Shown piece after piece: positions 18,068 through 27,023 of a DNA stretch of 64,000 bases. The stretch comes from Pseudomonadota bacterium. Its GTDB lineage: Bacteria; Pseudomonadota; Gammaproteobacteria; Ga0077536. Numbering within the stretch: the first letter of the stretch is position 1; each line of letters opens with the position of its first letter. The notes beneath the pieces were generated by a model that had not been told where the DNA came from, made no database searches, and was given only the letters and a program-made list of their open reading frames with translations. The stretch is taken from the NCBI GenBank assembly GCA_018668255.1, contig JABISZ010000044.1:1-64000 (forward strand), given 5' to 3'. The translations under genes and the position numbers were made by a program.

Positions 18068-18223
18068 ATGCTCATCAGGCTCATTGCCATATCACTGCTC
18101 TTGCTACTTTTATCTAAGCTTTTAAAACCTGTAATGCCAAGATTCAGTCAGGCGATCCTTATTAGTCTTGGTATCACTCTTGTAGGAAGTTTTTTGTTGT
18201 TTATCTACGCTTTTGTGACGTAG
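18068..18223 (+). CDS. Very small membrane protein, unknown, coupled to the preceding frame
   Basis: A 51-residue frame, starting at ATG 18068, with two hydrophobic helices (LIAISLLLLLLSKLL and a C-terminal ILISLGITLVGSFLLFIYAF). It begins two bases after the stop of the 73-residue membrane protein in another frame. No family recognised. A short hairpin (18259-18272) followed by TTTTTT downstream could end the transcript. Confidence 0.45.
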   Translation: MLIRLIAISLLLLLLSKLLKPVMPRFSQAILISLGITLVGSFLLFIYAFVT

Positions 18224-18258
18224 CCTGCGACACCATGGCATTGCTTTATCCGAACGAA

Positions 18259-18279
18259 GAAGTCTATACTTCATTTTTT
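18259..18279 (+). terminator. Weak hairpin plus T-tract after the small membrane genes
   Basis: GAAGT (18259-18263) and ACTTC (18268-18272) form a 5-bp stem with a 4-nt loop, followed by ATTTTTT. The stem is AT-rich and short. Confidence 0.35.
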
Positions 18280-18383
18280 ATAGTATTAATGCTAGGACGC
18301 AAAAAACTTGGATTATTTCAAGCCTCGACTTTTAACCCACTGAGAAATACATCGCACCGAGCTCATAAAATTAGGAAATCACT

Positions 18384-19226
18384 ATGACGGATTCGAACGA
18401 ATATACACCACCTGAAGTTTGGACATGGGACACGGAAAGCGGAGGGAAATTCGCAAGTATCAACCGTCCTATTTCGGGAGCAACCAACGAGAAAGATCTA
18501 CCTGTTGGAGAACACCCCTTGCAATTATATTCAATGGGTACACCTAACGGGGTCAAAGTGACTATCATGCTTGAAGAGCTCTTAGCGTTAGGTATAAAAG
18601 AAGCTGAATATGATGCTTTCTATATTGATATCAGCGAAGGGGATCAATTCAGCAGCGGTTTTGTCGACATCAATCCAAACTCAAAAATCCCTGCTCTTTT
18701 CGATCGGAGCACCTCCCCCGGCACAAGAGTTTTTGAATCTGCGGCAATTTTATTCTACCTGGCAGAAAAATTCGGACAATTCATACCAACCGATCCTGCT
18801 GAACGCGCAGAGTGTATGAGTTGGCTGTTTTGGCAAATGGGCAGCGCTCCATATCTTGGTGGTGGATTCGGGCATTTTTATGCCTATGCGCCGTCTAAAA
18901 TGGAATACCCAATAAATCGTTTTGCAATGGAGGTGAAACGTCAGCTAGATGTACTCGACAAGAACCTCATGTCAAAGCCATTCCTATCTGGATCTGAATA
19001 CAATATTGCTGACATGGCGACATTCTCTTGGTACGGATGGCTTGTCATGGATAATCTTTACGAGGCCAGAGAATTTCTTGATGTAGCCTCGTATAAAAAT
19101 GTAAATAGATGGGCTAATGAAATAAATGACCGGCCTGCTGTGCAACGCGGCCGAAAAGTTAATAGAACTTGGGGACCGGAAGAAGGGCAATTAAAAGAAA
19201 GACATCATTCGAGCGATTTAGACTAG
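18384..19226 (+). CDS. yghU: Glutathione S-transferase family disulfide-bond oxidoreductase YghU
   Basis: A 280-residue protein matching YghU throughout: the N-terminal extension VWTWDTESGGKFASINRPISG, HPLQLYSMGTPNGVKVTIMLEELL, FSSGFVDINPNSKIPALFD, FESAAILFYLAEKFG, and the C-terminal GGGFGHFYAYAP segment. YghU-type nu-class GSTs bind two glutathiones and reduce disulfides and peroxides in the cytoplasm. TTAGGAAATCACT precedes the ATG. It is an isolated plus-strand gene converging on an acyl-CoA ligase. Confidence 0.93.
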   Translation: MTDSNEYTPPEVWTWDTESGGKFASINRPISGATNEKDLPVGEHPLQLYSMGTPNGVKVTIMLEELLALGIKEAEYDAFYIDISEGDQFSSGFVDINPNSKIPALFDRSTSPGTRVFESAAILFYLAEKFGQFIPTDPAERAECMSWLFWQMGSAPYLGGGFGHFYAYAPSKMEYPINRFAMEVKRQLDVLDKNLMSKPFLSGSEYNIADMATFSWYGWLVMDNLYEAREFLDVASYKNVNRWANEINDRPAVQRGRKVNRTWGPEEGQLKERHHSSDLD

Positions 19227-19262
19227 CTGTAAAAGCCAAGCGATCCGTATCGCAACAGCGTG

Positions 19263-19279
19263 CTGAGCAAAATGCTCAG
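19263..19279. repeat. Short perfect hairpin between convergent genes
   Basis: CTGAGCA (19263-19269) and TGCTCAG (19273-19279) flank a 3-nt AAA loop. The only T-run lies before the hairpin on the minus strand, so it is not a standard terminator in either direction. Confidence 0.45.
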
Positions 19280-19284
19280 AAAAA

Positions 19285-20904
19285 TCAATCCAGCTTCATA
19301 CTGAGCTCATCTTTTAGTTTAAGTTTGTTGATTTTACCCGTTGACGTTAGCGGCAAATTAATTTCCTGGTAAGAAACAATGTATTCGGGCACTTTGTATG
19401 AAGCGAGTTCTTCTCTACAAAATTCCCGTAAATCTTTCTCTGACTCTTGCTCGCCTTCTTCATACACGACTACAGCAACAACTTTCTCTTCTTTGACATG
19501 ATCAAAGACTCCGACAACATATGCTTGCTTTATCATCGGATGCGCCACCAGAATCCCTTCGACCTCAAGTGGTGCGACATTAATACCACCTGTTTTGATC
19601 ATCTCCTTGAAGCGTCCTTTAAAATAGAGGCGCCCATCTTGATCGAGGCAACCTAGATCTCCCGACAAAAAGAAATCATTATGGAAAGTCGATACAGTCA
19701 TTTCTGGCTCTAGATAGTACCCAACCGTCACGTGGCCTTTGATGGCAATCTCGCCTATAACGCCAGAGGGAAGAATTTCTCTCGTGTCACGATCTAATAT
19801 TTGTACATCCATACCCGGAAGAGGCTTGCCTTGAGAATTCAGTCGCTGTTCTAAAGAATCAAAGGCATCACAGACTGTAGCATTGCCGTAAGTCTCTGTT
19901 GACCCATAAACGTTACATAGCTCATGAGCTTTCAATGTCTCTATTATAAATGCAACATCTTCAGGAAGCCCTATCGTCAAACCTGTGCGCATAGTTTCAA
20001 CCGCATCGTTGGACCAGTAGCTACTCGCCTTGAGAGCTCTTACCATATTCGCCATTCCGTAGAAAACCGTACAACGCTGAGATCTAATAATAGTAAGCGC
20101 CCTATCAGCATCAAAGCTTTCCTGCAAAACAATCGTGCCGCCATGCGTCATGATTGCGGGCAAAGCGTTAGCAGAACCAAAAGACCAAAATAATGGCACC
20201 GCAAGCCAAAGGCGATCTTTTTCGGTCAAATGCTGACGCTCGCCTATATCAAATCCATTTTCTATGACCCCTTTGTGTGCAAGCATCACTCCCTTAGGAC
20301 TAGCAGTTGAACCGGATGTATACAATATATAACAAATATCTTCAGGATTTACAGATGCTTGAGCATCTAAGAGAGCCTCCTCGCTATATAGAGAATTTCG
20401 ATTCATAAAGTCAGACCAGCTTGCGATCGCACCCTCAGTCTCTCCATCGATAGTAATGACGGTCTTTAACTCCGGTAAAGCCGGAGAATCCAAAGCAAAT
20501 GGTTGTTGTTCTGATAGCTCTGGAGAGTCTGCTCGAATTCCAGCCAGAAAATCCTGGCCTCGGATCTTCGATAACATAATCAAAGCTACGGCACCTGATT
20601 GATTCAAACACCAGTTCAATTCTCTACTTGTCGAAAATGTGCTGACGGCAGTCATTACTGCCCCTATCTTTGCTATCGCAAAAGCAGCGATTAGCCATTC
20701 AGGTCGGTTACCCGCCAATACCGCAACTCTATCACCATGTTTTATGCCTACAGACAGTAGCGACCTAGCAAACTTATCTACCTCTTTTCTCCACTCAGAG
20801 AAGCTGATGTTTACATCTCCAAAGACAAGCGCTGTCTGCGAGCCTCTAGTGACAGACATCTCGTCAAGAAGATCGCCTAGCGTTTTACTTTTAGGACGAA
20901 TCAT
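19285..20904 (-). CDS. AMP-forming acyl-CoA synthetase (first of two)
   Basis: A 539-residue ANL-superfamily ligase. The ATP loop reads YTSGSTASPKG (195-205), then YGSTET, SGDLGCLDQDGRLYFKGR and TGGINVAPLEVE in the hinge and C-terminal domain, with the catalytic lysine near 524 (LTSTGKINK). It would activate a carboxylic acid to its CoA thioester. It ends a minus-strand run with an enoyl-CoA hydratase 17 bases upstream and an LLM oxidoreductase before that. The acid cannot be deduced. Confidence 0.92.
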   Translation of the reverse strand: MIRPKSKTLGDLLDEMSVTRGSQTALVFGDVNISFSEWRKEVDKFARSLLSVGIKHGDRVAVLAGNRPEWLIAAFAIAKIGAVMTAVSTFSTSRELNWCLNQSGAVALIMLSKIRGQDFLAGIRADSPELSEQQPFALDSPALPELKTVITIDGETEGAIASWSDFMNRNSLYSEEALLDAQASVNPEDICYILYTSGSTASPKGVMLAHKGVIENGFDIGERQHLTEKDRLWLAVPLFWSFGSANALPAIMTHGGTIVLQESFDADRALTIIRSQRCTVFYGMANMVRALKASSYWSNDAVETMRTGLTIGLPEDVAFIIETLKAHELCNVYGSTETYGNATVCDAFDSLEQRLNSQGKPLPGMDVQILDRDTREILPSGVIGEIAIKGHVTVGYYLEPEMTVSTFHNDFFLSGDLGCLDQDGRLYFKGRFKEMIKTGGINVAPLEVEGILVAHPMIKQAYVVGVFDHVKEEKVVAVVVYEEGEQESEKDLREFCREELASYKVPEYIVSYQEINLPLTSTGKINKLKLKDELSMKLD

Positions 20905-20921
20905 AATTACTAACGTGCCAA

Positions 20922-21677
20922 TTAATAATTTGGTTTACGTTTTTCAAGGAATGCCGCTACTCCTTCCTTAAAATCATCACTTGCGCGAACTTCTTCTCCT
21001 AAGCGTTGCTCAAGTAATTCTCTACTTTGCACATGAGCAGAGATAGTATCGCTCACCTGCTTTTTAACGGCCTGAACAGCCTTAGGTCCGTTACGTGCGA
21101 TGGTTCTCGCTTTCTTTAGCGCCCAAACCATAAGCTCGTCACGGCTTTCAAAAATTTCATTGATGATATCTAACTCCACGCTTCTCTTAGCGTCAATGAG
21201 CTCTCCTGTCAGGAGGAGATCCATTGCATGTATATAGCCGATTTGCTCTACAAGCTTTAATGTTGCGCCTCCAAAAGGATAAACAGACCATTTAACTTCG
21301 GGCAAGCCAAAGCGTGCGCTCGCCACACAACCTCGTATATCTGTGGAGAGCAAAAGCTCAAGACCGCCCCCAATACAATCTCCATTAACTGCAGAAATAA
21401 TTGGTTTCGAATATGAATCACATTTCAGCAAAGAATGATTAACAATTGTTGCCATTTCTTCCGAGGCGGTCAGGTCGCCACTGAGATCTGCTCCCACACA
21501 AAAACCTCGCTCTCCCGCACCTGTCAAAATAATACAACGCGTGGTATCTGCTTCTAATTCATCCCATACAGCACCTAGCTCACGCATCATATCCCGTGTC
21601 ATGGCATTCAAACGAAGCTGGTTATCTATGGTTACCATCGCAACATATTTATCAGGTCGTTCTAAGGTTATCTTCAC
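20922..21677 (-). CDS. Enoyl-CoA hydratase/isomerase (first of two)
   Basis: A 251-residue crotonase-fold protein. The oxyanion segments are GFCVGADLSG and NGDCIGGGLELLLSTD; ARFGLPEVKW provides the conserved Pro-Glu. The start is GTG 21677 with AGGAGA six bases upstream. It is 17 bases from the CoA ligase downstream and 20 from the LLM gene upstream, so a three-gene operon is likely. It fits beta-oxidation-type hydration or isomerisation of the CoA ester. Confidence 0.92.
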   Translation of the reverse strand: MKITLERPDKYVAMVTIDNQLRLNAMTRDMMRELGAVWDELEADTTRCIILTGAGERGFCVGADLSGDLTASEEMATIVNHSLLKCDSYSKPIISAVNGDCIGGGLELLLSTDIRGCVASARFGLPEVKWSVYPFGGATLKLVEQIGYIHAMDLLLTGELIDAKRSVELDIINEIFESRDELMVWALKKARTIARNGPKAVQAVKKQVSDTISAHVQSRELLEQRLGEEVRASDDFKEGVAAFLEKRKPNY

Positions 21678-21697
21678 GTAGTCTCCTAAAAAAAAAT

Positions 21698-22780
21698 TTA
21701 GCGAAAAGCAGGCATTACATGCTCAGCGAAATCTTTCAGTACTTTCCTCTCGCAATCCATCGGTGGCCACAGCGCAATTTCTTTCATTCCTGCGGATTCA
21801 AGTTTTTGAACATGTTCGATAATTTGGTCTGGCTCCCCAACCAATGTGCCAGCCTCTATTGCCCCAGGAGTGATATATCCGCGTTCAGCCGGCTGTAAAT
21901 AAACCAAGTGACCCTCATGTATTTGACGAAAACGCGCTCTTTCAGGAAGACTCATATTAGCGACTCTCTTGAGATAGTCTTCCCAAATTGGTTGGAAATA
22001 TTCAGGGATGATCGAATCGTTTTCGCCACTGTCTTTCCATAATTCATAGTAAAAATGCAACTCACATGCCACCCAACTTCCTGTTTCATCAATCACACGA
22101 TCGTCTGTGAGCTTGTCACCAGGGTGTAAGACACAGCTACTCGTAATGAAAGCGGTATGGAAATCCTCTGGCAGTTGTCGTCCAACTTTAGCAGCCCCAG
22201 CATAAATAGCATCCAGCTTAGGTGTAAATACCTCAGGCTCCCCTCCAACGGTCATGAACCCATCACCAAAGCGGCCTGCAGCTGCTAATGCCATGGGGCC
22301 ATTCGCTGCCACATAAATTGGGATGAGATCTTCAAGATTCAAAAAACCTCTATCCTGATGCATGAATTGTATCTCTCGAGTTTCGCCATCATAGGTATAG
22401 TCAACAGCGTCCCCCTTCAATAAGTGTCTGACAGTTTCCAAATAGGAGCTAAAGGCCTTTGCTCGCATCGGATTTTGTCCCATTGTGCGCATCGCGGTAT
22501 GACCTGTGCCTAATCCCAAGAATGTACGACCCGGAGCAATCGCATTGATAGTGGCGATCGAATGCGCCGTCACTGGAGCGATACGAGTTCCAGTTATAGC
22601 AACGCCAGTCCCCAACTTTATGCGGCTCGTGTTGTGGGCGGCTAAAGCCAAAGTTGCGTAACAGTCCGACCATATCATTTGTGAATCGCCTACCCACGCT
22701 CGATCAAAACCAAGTTCTTCTGCATACTGAATAAACTTCCAGTTATTTATATGCGTGCTTACCCCAATGCCAAATTCCAT
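21698..22780 (-). CDS. LLM-class flavin/F420-dependent oxidoreductase (second of three)
   Basis: A 360-residue luciferase-like TIM barrel resembling the Mer-type subgroup: YAEELGFDRAWVGDSQM, IKLGTGVAITGTRIAPVTAHSIATI, RTFLGLGTGHTAMRTMG and PIYVAANGPMALAAAGRFGDG. The cofactor may be F420 or FMN. It heads the minus-strand set with the enoyl-CoA hydratase and CoA ligase. Confidence 0.9.
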   Translation of the reverse strand: MEFGIGVSTHINNWKFIQYAEELGFDRAWVGDSQMIWSDCYATLALAAHNTSRIKLGTGVAITGTRIAPVTAHSIATINAIAPGRTFLGLGTGHTAMRTMGQNPMRAKAFSSYLETVRHLLKGDAVDYTYDGETREIQFMHQDRGFLNLEDLIPIYVAANGPMALAAAGRFGDGFMTVGGEPEVFTPKLDAIYAGAAKVGRQLPEDFHTAFITSSCVLHPGDKLTDDRVIDETGSWVACELHFYYELWKDSGENDSIIPEYFQPIWEDYLKRVANMSLPERARFRQIHEGHLVYLQPAERGYITPGAIEAGTLVGEPDQIIEHVQKLESAGMKEIALWPPMDCERKVLKDFAEHVMPAFR

Positions 22781-22841
22781 TTTTTTTCCTTATAAAAAAT
22801 TAAAACATTCCTAGTTGAACTATTGTCATTAAAACACTTCT

Positions 22842-23495
22842 CTACGGGGGAGACTGCTCATAGAACTCGTTGGCAAGATCTGAAGAAGTCATGACCCGAC
22901 CAAAATAAGGCAACAGCTTCTGCATGGTCTGTTCGCTATAATCACCCAGCATTCTATCGGTACAATCCGATAGAATGACTACGCCATAGTCTCTTTCGTT
23001 GGCGCTACGTGCTGTCATCTCAATACCAAAGTTCGTCGCTAATCCTGCCAAAATTAGAATCGTTCGGCCAGAATTTTTAAGTAGCACCTCAAATTCACTA
23101 CAAGTAAACGGATCTACTTTCGCATTATCGACTTCATATTCAAAAGACCCGACCTCAGGTTTAAGTTCATCTAGCGTTTGCGCGCCCCAGGAACCTCGAA
23201 CGGCCATATTACTCTCTGGCACCTGCAAAACTCTTCCTGATCCTCTAACGTAACCATTCCGCCGAATGCTCAACTCCGGGTGGCCGGGCCGAAAGGTTTC
23301 GTTATGGAAAATAATAGGCACTTTATTTGAACGACATTGATGTACTAAAGAAATGATACGTTCCTTTGTGTCAGGGAACGGCAGTGTGTCTTTAGTAAAA
23401 TGATAACCACTGCCTTCAGGATGCCAGAAGTCATTCTGCAAATGAGTTAGAACCAGAAGTGCTTCATGCATAGGAACAGGTGGAAACTCGACCAT
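22842..23495 (-). CDS. Isochorismatase-fold protein with altered catalytic residues
   Basis: A 217-residue cysteine-hydrolase-fold protein. In the first motif, active members have D-x-Q-N-D-F; here it is THLQNDF, with His18 in place of the catalytic Asp. In the last motif the usual A-T-N-V-C-V-E is ATNFGIE, with Gly157 in place of the nucleophilic Cys. The third catalytic position, Lys126, appears kept. EntB/PhzD-type isochorismatases also carry Gly for Cys but keep the Asp. It may be a non-catalytic binder or a hydrolase with another mechanism. AAGGGGAT precedes the ATG. Confidence 0.8.
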   Translation of the reverse strand: MVEFPPVPMHEALLVLTHLQNDFWHPEGSGYHFTKDTLPFPDTKERIISLVHQCRSNKVPIIFHNETFRPGHPELSIRRNGYVRGSGRVLQVPESNMAVRGSWGAQTLDELKPEVGSFEYEVDNAKVDPFTCSEFEVLLKNSGRTILILAGLATNFGIEMTARSANERDYGVVILSDCTDRMLGDYSEQTMQKLLPYFGRVMTSSDLANEFYEQSPP

Positions 23496-23913
23496 GGTAT
23501 TATCCCCTTAATACAACCGACTAGACCACAATCATCATACTCACAGGCAACTGCTTTCTTCAACCGCTAGATCTAGCGATGTAGCAATAGGAAAAGCGGT
23601 GTTGAGAAGTAATTAATAAGTAGCCATTTCCGCAGAATATCCTGTCGGTACAACAATAGTTGTGTCCATCGCAACTGACAGTTCTGGACCACCAACCATT
23701 TCGTTTTCTAGCATTCAGTCGGGTATGGAGTGACCTCCGACTGAAACCACTATTTCAACTGCAGCGGAAGAATTGCCCCGCCTACAGTTTGGCAAGACTT
23801 TGTTCATTAGAGCAAAGAACTAGTTCAATTTTTCTCGAATACCTTAGTGCTGCTCGGGTATTTCAACGGCAAAGTTAGGTAAGTATTTTAAGATTATATT
23901 GCACATTTATTGT
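23496..23913. other. Intergenic region with a 14-bp palindrome
   Basis: No credible gene in these 418 bases; a 72-residue frame at 23660-23878 has no family features or ribosome site. A perfect palindrome CGCTAGATCTAGCG lies at 23565-23578, about 70 bases upstream of the isochorismatase-like ATG. Confidence 0.45.
23565..23578. promoter_or_regulatory. Candidate operator: 14-bp perfect palindrome
   Basis: CGCTAGATCTAGCG is its own reverse complement over all 14 bases and lies about 70 bases before the start of the isochorismatase-like gene. The placement suits a repressor site (TetR- or MarR-size). No regulator gene is adjacent. Confidence 0.35.
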
Positions 23914-25029
23914 CTAGCTATTCAAAATAACATCGGCATCTACGAAACCATCTGCGCCTTTAACAAAGCCTTTCCATACCTTCATATATTCAACAAACGT
24001 ATCACTCAATCCTTCGTTTCGGAGATAATCTGCAGAGACAGGTAATGTTGCCGGCACAAAGTTGGGATTTTTCTTCAATTGATTAGGATAATCGTGGTGA
24101 AGTATCCCGGCTTTACCCAGCATGACCCAATCAATCCCCATACCCATAACTTTCTCAACATCGTCTGGTGTCATTATTTTACCCGCCACTCCTAGCCTAA
24201 CATCGCCCCGTTCTAATTGAGAAAAGCACGACAATAAACTTTGTCCTTTATATTCTTCAGCTTCTGCTTCCTTGAACACATCCCATAGAGACATATCTAA
24301 AAATTCTATTAATCCGTCTTTCATTAGCTTCTGAGCAATCTCAATGACTTCACCTAAGTCCATACCGAACCGTTCAGGAGAAAGTCTCATCCCTACCATG
24401 AAATCATCTCCACATACAGATCGGATTCCTTCGATAATTTCAAACATAGGGGCGGAGCGATTAGCCAAGGATCCACCAAAACGATCAGTTCTCTTATTAA
24501 CTTCGGGAGATAGAAATTGGGCCAGTAGATACCCATGTGCACCATGAAGCTCAACACCATCAAAACCAGCTTTCTCAGCTCGAGCAGCGGCGGTAACGAA
24601 AGCACTAATCATGGTCTCAACTTCCTGAGTGGTCATTGCTCGAGCCCCCCACTTTTCATTATCGGATGAAGACAAAGGCTGCATACCAATGACATCAGAA
24701 GGACATCGCATACCTCCATGGTACAGCTGCGCTATCGCTATACTTTCATGCTCCTTAATCTTTGATGCCAGCCGAGTCAGTCCAGGCAACTGATCATCCG
24801 AAAAGATACCTAGTTGGCCAGGAAACCCCTTCCCTTCTATCTGCACATGAGCGGCACAAGTCATTGTCAGACCAAATCCACCTTCGGCACGTTTGGTCAA
24901 CCAATGAAATTCATCATCAGACAAGCTACCATCCTCATGGCTTTGTGAATTGGTCAAAGGCGCCAACATAAAACGATTTTTCATCGCTGGACCACGCTTA
25001 AAGCTAAGACTTGAGTACAAATCATTCAT
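23914..25029 (-). CDS. Old yellow enzyme family NADH:flavin oxidoreductase
   Basis: A 371-residue FMN TIM barrel. Early MKNRFMLAPLTNSQSHEDG, the middle HGAHGYLLAQFLSPEVNKRTDRFGGS segment (shown here as the family's hallmark HGAHGYL and N-x-R-x-D-x-[FY]-G-G-S) and later GKIMTPDDVEKVMGMG identify the family. It would reduce activated alkenes such as enones or 2-enoyl compounds. It lies about 90 bases downstream of the uridine-kinase-like gene on the same strand. Confidence 0.92.
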   Translation of the reverse strand: MNDLYSSLSFKRGPAMKNRFMLAPLTNSQSHEDGSLSDDEFHWLTKRAEGGFGLTMTCAAHVQIEGKGFPGQLGIFSDDQLPGLTRLASKIKEHESIAIAQLYHGGMRCPSDVIGMQPLSSSDNEKWGARAMTTQEVETMISAFVTAAARAEKAGFDGVELHGAHGYLLAQFLSPEVNKRTDRFGGSLANRSAPMFEIIEGIRSVCGDDFMVGMRLSPERFGMDLGEVIEIAQKLMKDGLIEFLDMSLWDVFKEAEAEEYKGQSLLSCFSQLERGDVRLGVAGKIMTPDDVEKVMGMGIDWVMLGKAGILHHDYPNQLKKNPNFVPATLPVSADYLRNEGLSDTFVEYMKVWKGFVKGADGFVDADVILNS

Positions 25030-25117
25030 CGTAAAACTCTATATATACTTAAAGAAGCAATGGAGGATAATGTGTCTTGCAACAAAAGCCAAGCAGATAA
25101 ACGTTAGGCCTTAGATA

Positions 25118-26008
25118 TCAGATTAGATGTTCTATTTCGTACAACGTTATAAGCTGTATAAGCCCTACGATATCGTTGTTCCAAAGAGGGCTATACCTAG
25201 TCAGCTTAAGTGCTTCGGGGCATAAATTAGCCGCTGCCTCCGAAAGCGAAGCCTCCGTAACGGAACCACGTACCCTAAGGATAGGCGTCCCATCGACCAC
25301 ATCTTGACTTATGTCTAGTTTACAAACATTTTCCAGTGTAGCTGTTAAGTCTTCAGAGTATCGTTTGTTCTTTTTCTTTACTTCAAGGTATAGAGATAAG
25401 TCTTCCTCGTATGAATCTCGCCCCAAAGCTTCGAAATTATCGCTCCTAATAGAAAACACAACATCTGCGTACTGTGCCTGCGGTCGAACAAAGTCAATCG
25501 AATCTGCCTCACGTCGCTCAAAGGTCGCAATAACTTCATCTAACCGATGCCCTCTCTCTCGAACATCTCGTTTGATTTTAAATTTCCGCCTAATATCCTC
25601 ATCTACATCCAAGTAAATTTGCAAGTCGTACTGGGACCTCATTTCCACCGAATATAAAGCGTGCAAGCCTTGAGCCACTATGATCTGTTGGGCCTCGATT
25701 ACTGAAAGCTCGCTACTACGGCCTAAAGAATGATCATATTCATGTACTTCAACGCTATCCCCTGCTGCAAGCGCAGCGAGATCACGAGCATACCGGGACA
25801 AGTCGTTAGCCATAGGATTAAGATGGGTAACCACTTCCCACGCCGGTTTCTCCCGATCCCAGAAATGATAATTGTCACCTGAAAGGACAGTCACTGCCTC
25901 AGAACCTAACAGCTGGACGACAGCATCCGCAAATGTATCTTTGCCAGAAGCTGAATCTCCGGCTACGCCAATACATATTGATTTTTTTTCGAAATTCTTT
26001 GTTGCCAT
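25118..26008 (-). CDS. Uridine kinase / phosphoribulokinase-like P-loop protein
   Basis: A 296-residue P-loop kinase. The Walker A motif is GDSASGKD (17-24), with Asp after the Lys where uridine kinases usually have Thr or Ser. LSGDNYHFWDREKPAWEVVTH corresponds to the D-x-Y substrate region, and VAQGLHALYS and IYLDVDEDIRRKFKIKRDVRERG match the uridine kinase pattern. About 100 residues at the C-terminus are not typical of Udk. Its presence among catabolic genes is unexplained; it might phosphorylate a sugar, nucleoside or other alcohol. Confidence 0.75.
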   Translation of the reverse strand: MATKNFEKKSICIGVAGDSASGKDTFADAVVQLLGSEAVTVLSGDNYHFWDREKPAWEVVTHLNPMANDLSRYARDLAALAAGDSVEVHEYDHSLGRSSELSVIEAQQIIVAQGLHALYSVEMRSQYDLQIYLDVDEDIRRKFKIKRDVRERGHRLDEVIATFERREADSIDFVRPQAQYADVVFSIRSDNFEALGRDSYEEDLSLYLEVKKKNKRYSEDLTATLENVCKLDISQDVVDGTPILRVRGSVTEASLSEAAANLCPEALKLTRYSPLWNNDIVGLIQLITLYEIEHLI

Positions 26009-26170
26009 AAAATATTCTAATAAAAAGCCCTGTTGGACAATTATACACTCTGTTAGTGCTGAGACCGCACAATATCCTTCCTACAGGGGAAGGATAGGGG
26101 CTTAGACCACCCATGATTGGTTTATAAAATATCTTAAAGTCGAATCAAACCATTCGCACCGCTAAATAGT

Positions 26171-26944
26171 TTACTGATCTTTCCAGACAGGCTTACGCTT
26201 TCCGAGGAACGCTGCAAGCCCCTCTCTCCCATCATGGGTTTGGAAAACATTACAAAGAGTTTCAATTTGATTCTCAATATTTCTACGATAATCAAGATCA
26301 TTAGCGCGTACGAAGGATTGCCGACCTAGCGCGATTATAGTTGGCGACTTTTCTGCAAAAGATGCCGCCATTTTCAAAGATTCTGGCATCAGTTCCTCTC
26401 CGGGAACCACTCTGTTCACTATGCCTAAACTTTGCGCCTCGAATGCCGAAATAGGCTTCCCTAAGAAAAGAAGTTCAAACGCTTTATGCCGACTTATTTG
26501 CTGAGGCAAGTGTACATAATGTATGGCTGGCAACAAGCCAATATCAACTTCTGGATAGCCCAAGTCAATATCATCTGATGCCAAAATGAGATCGCAAGAA
26601 ATAGACAAAGTCATACCAGCTCCTCGAGCGGGCCCATTAATGGCCGCTATGGTAGGCTTTCGCATGGAATATTGGATCTCTAAAGTTTTCATATAGAACT
26701 TATATACAAACTCTCTTAACTCTTTCACTCCGCCTTCAGCGATCATTCTAAGGTCCATTCCGCCACAAAACATTTGGCGAAGACTGCTTGTGATAATTAC
26801 CGCATGCACGTTTTTATCCGCATCAGCCGAAAGGAGAGCGTCATGTATTTCATCAATCATTTCATGATCGATAGCATTTACTGGAGTCCTATTCATAGAT
26901 ATGATGGCAGCACCACTATCAACCGAATATTCGACTCTTTTCAT
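26171..26944 (-). CDS. Enoyl-CoA hydratase/isomerase (second of two)
   Basis: A 257-residue crotonase-fold protein with MFCGGMDLRMIAEGG and AAINGPARGAGMTLSISCDLILAS as oxyanion segments and GYPEVDIGLLPA after them. The oxyanion turn AGM instead of GGG and the extra spacing suggest a divergent member. It lies 79 bases downstream of the P450 gene, so it may follow the P450 and amidohydrolase in one transcript. Confidence 0.9.
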   Translation of the reverse strand: MKRVEYSVDSGAAIISMNRTPVNAIDHEMIDEIHDALLSADADKNVHAVIITSSLRQMFCGGMDLRMIAEGGVKELREFVYKFYMKTLEIQYSMRKPTIAAINGPARGAGMTLSISCDLILASDDIDLGYPEVDIGLLPAIHYVHLPQQISRHKAFELLFLGKPISAFEAQSLGIVNRVVPGEELMPESLKMAASFAEKSPTIIALGRQSFVRANDLDYRRNIENQIETLCNVFQTHDGREGLAAFLGKRKPVWKDQ

Positions 26945-27023
26945 ATAAAAACACCTTTAGACGCGATAATACTGGGGCTTATATTCGCGAAGTAATACGA
27001 GCAAGGCTTACCCTAAATAATTA

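Noticed and set aside
19263-19279. Hairpin as a terminator for yghU or the CoA ligase
   Set aside because: No T-tract follows it on either strand; kept only as a repeat.
23660-23878. A 72-residue plus-strand frame in the intergenic region
   Set aside because: No ribosome site, low-complexity composition and no recognisable family.
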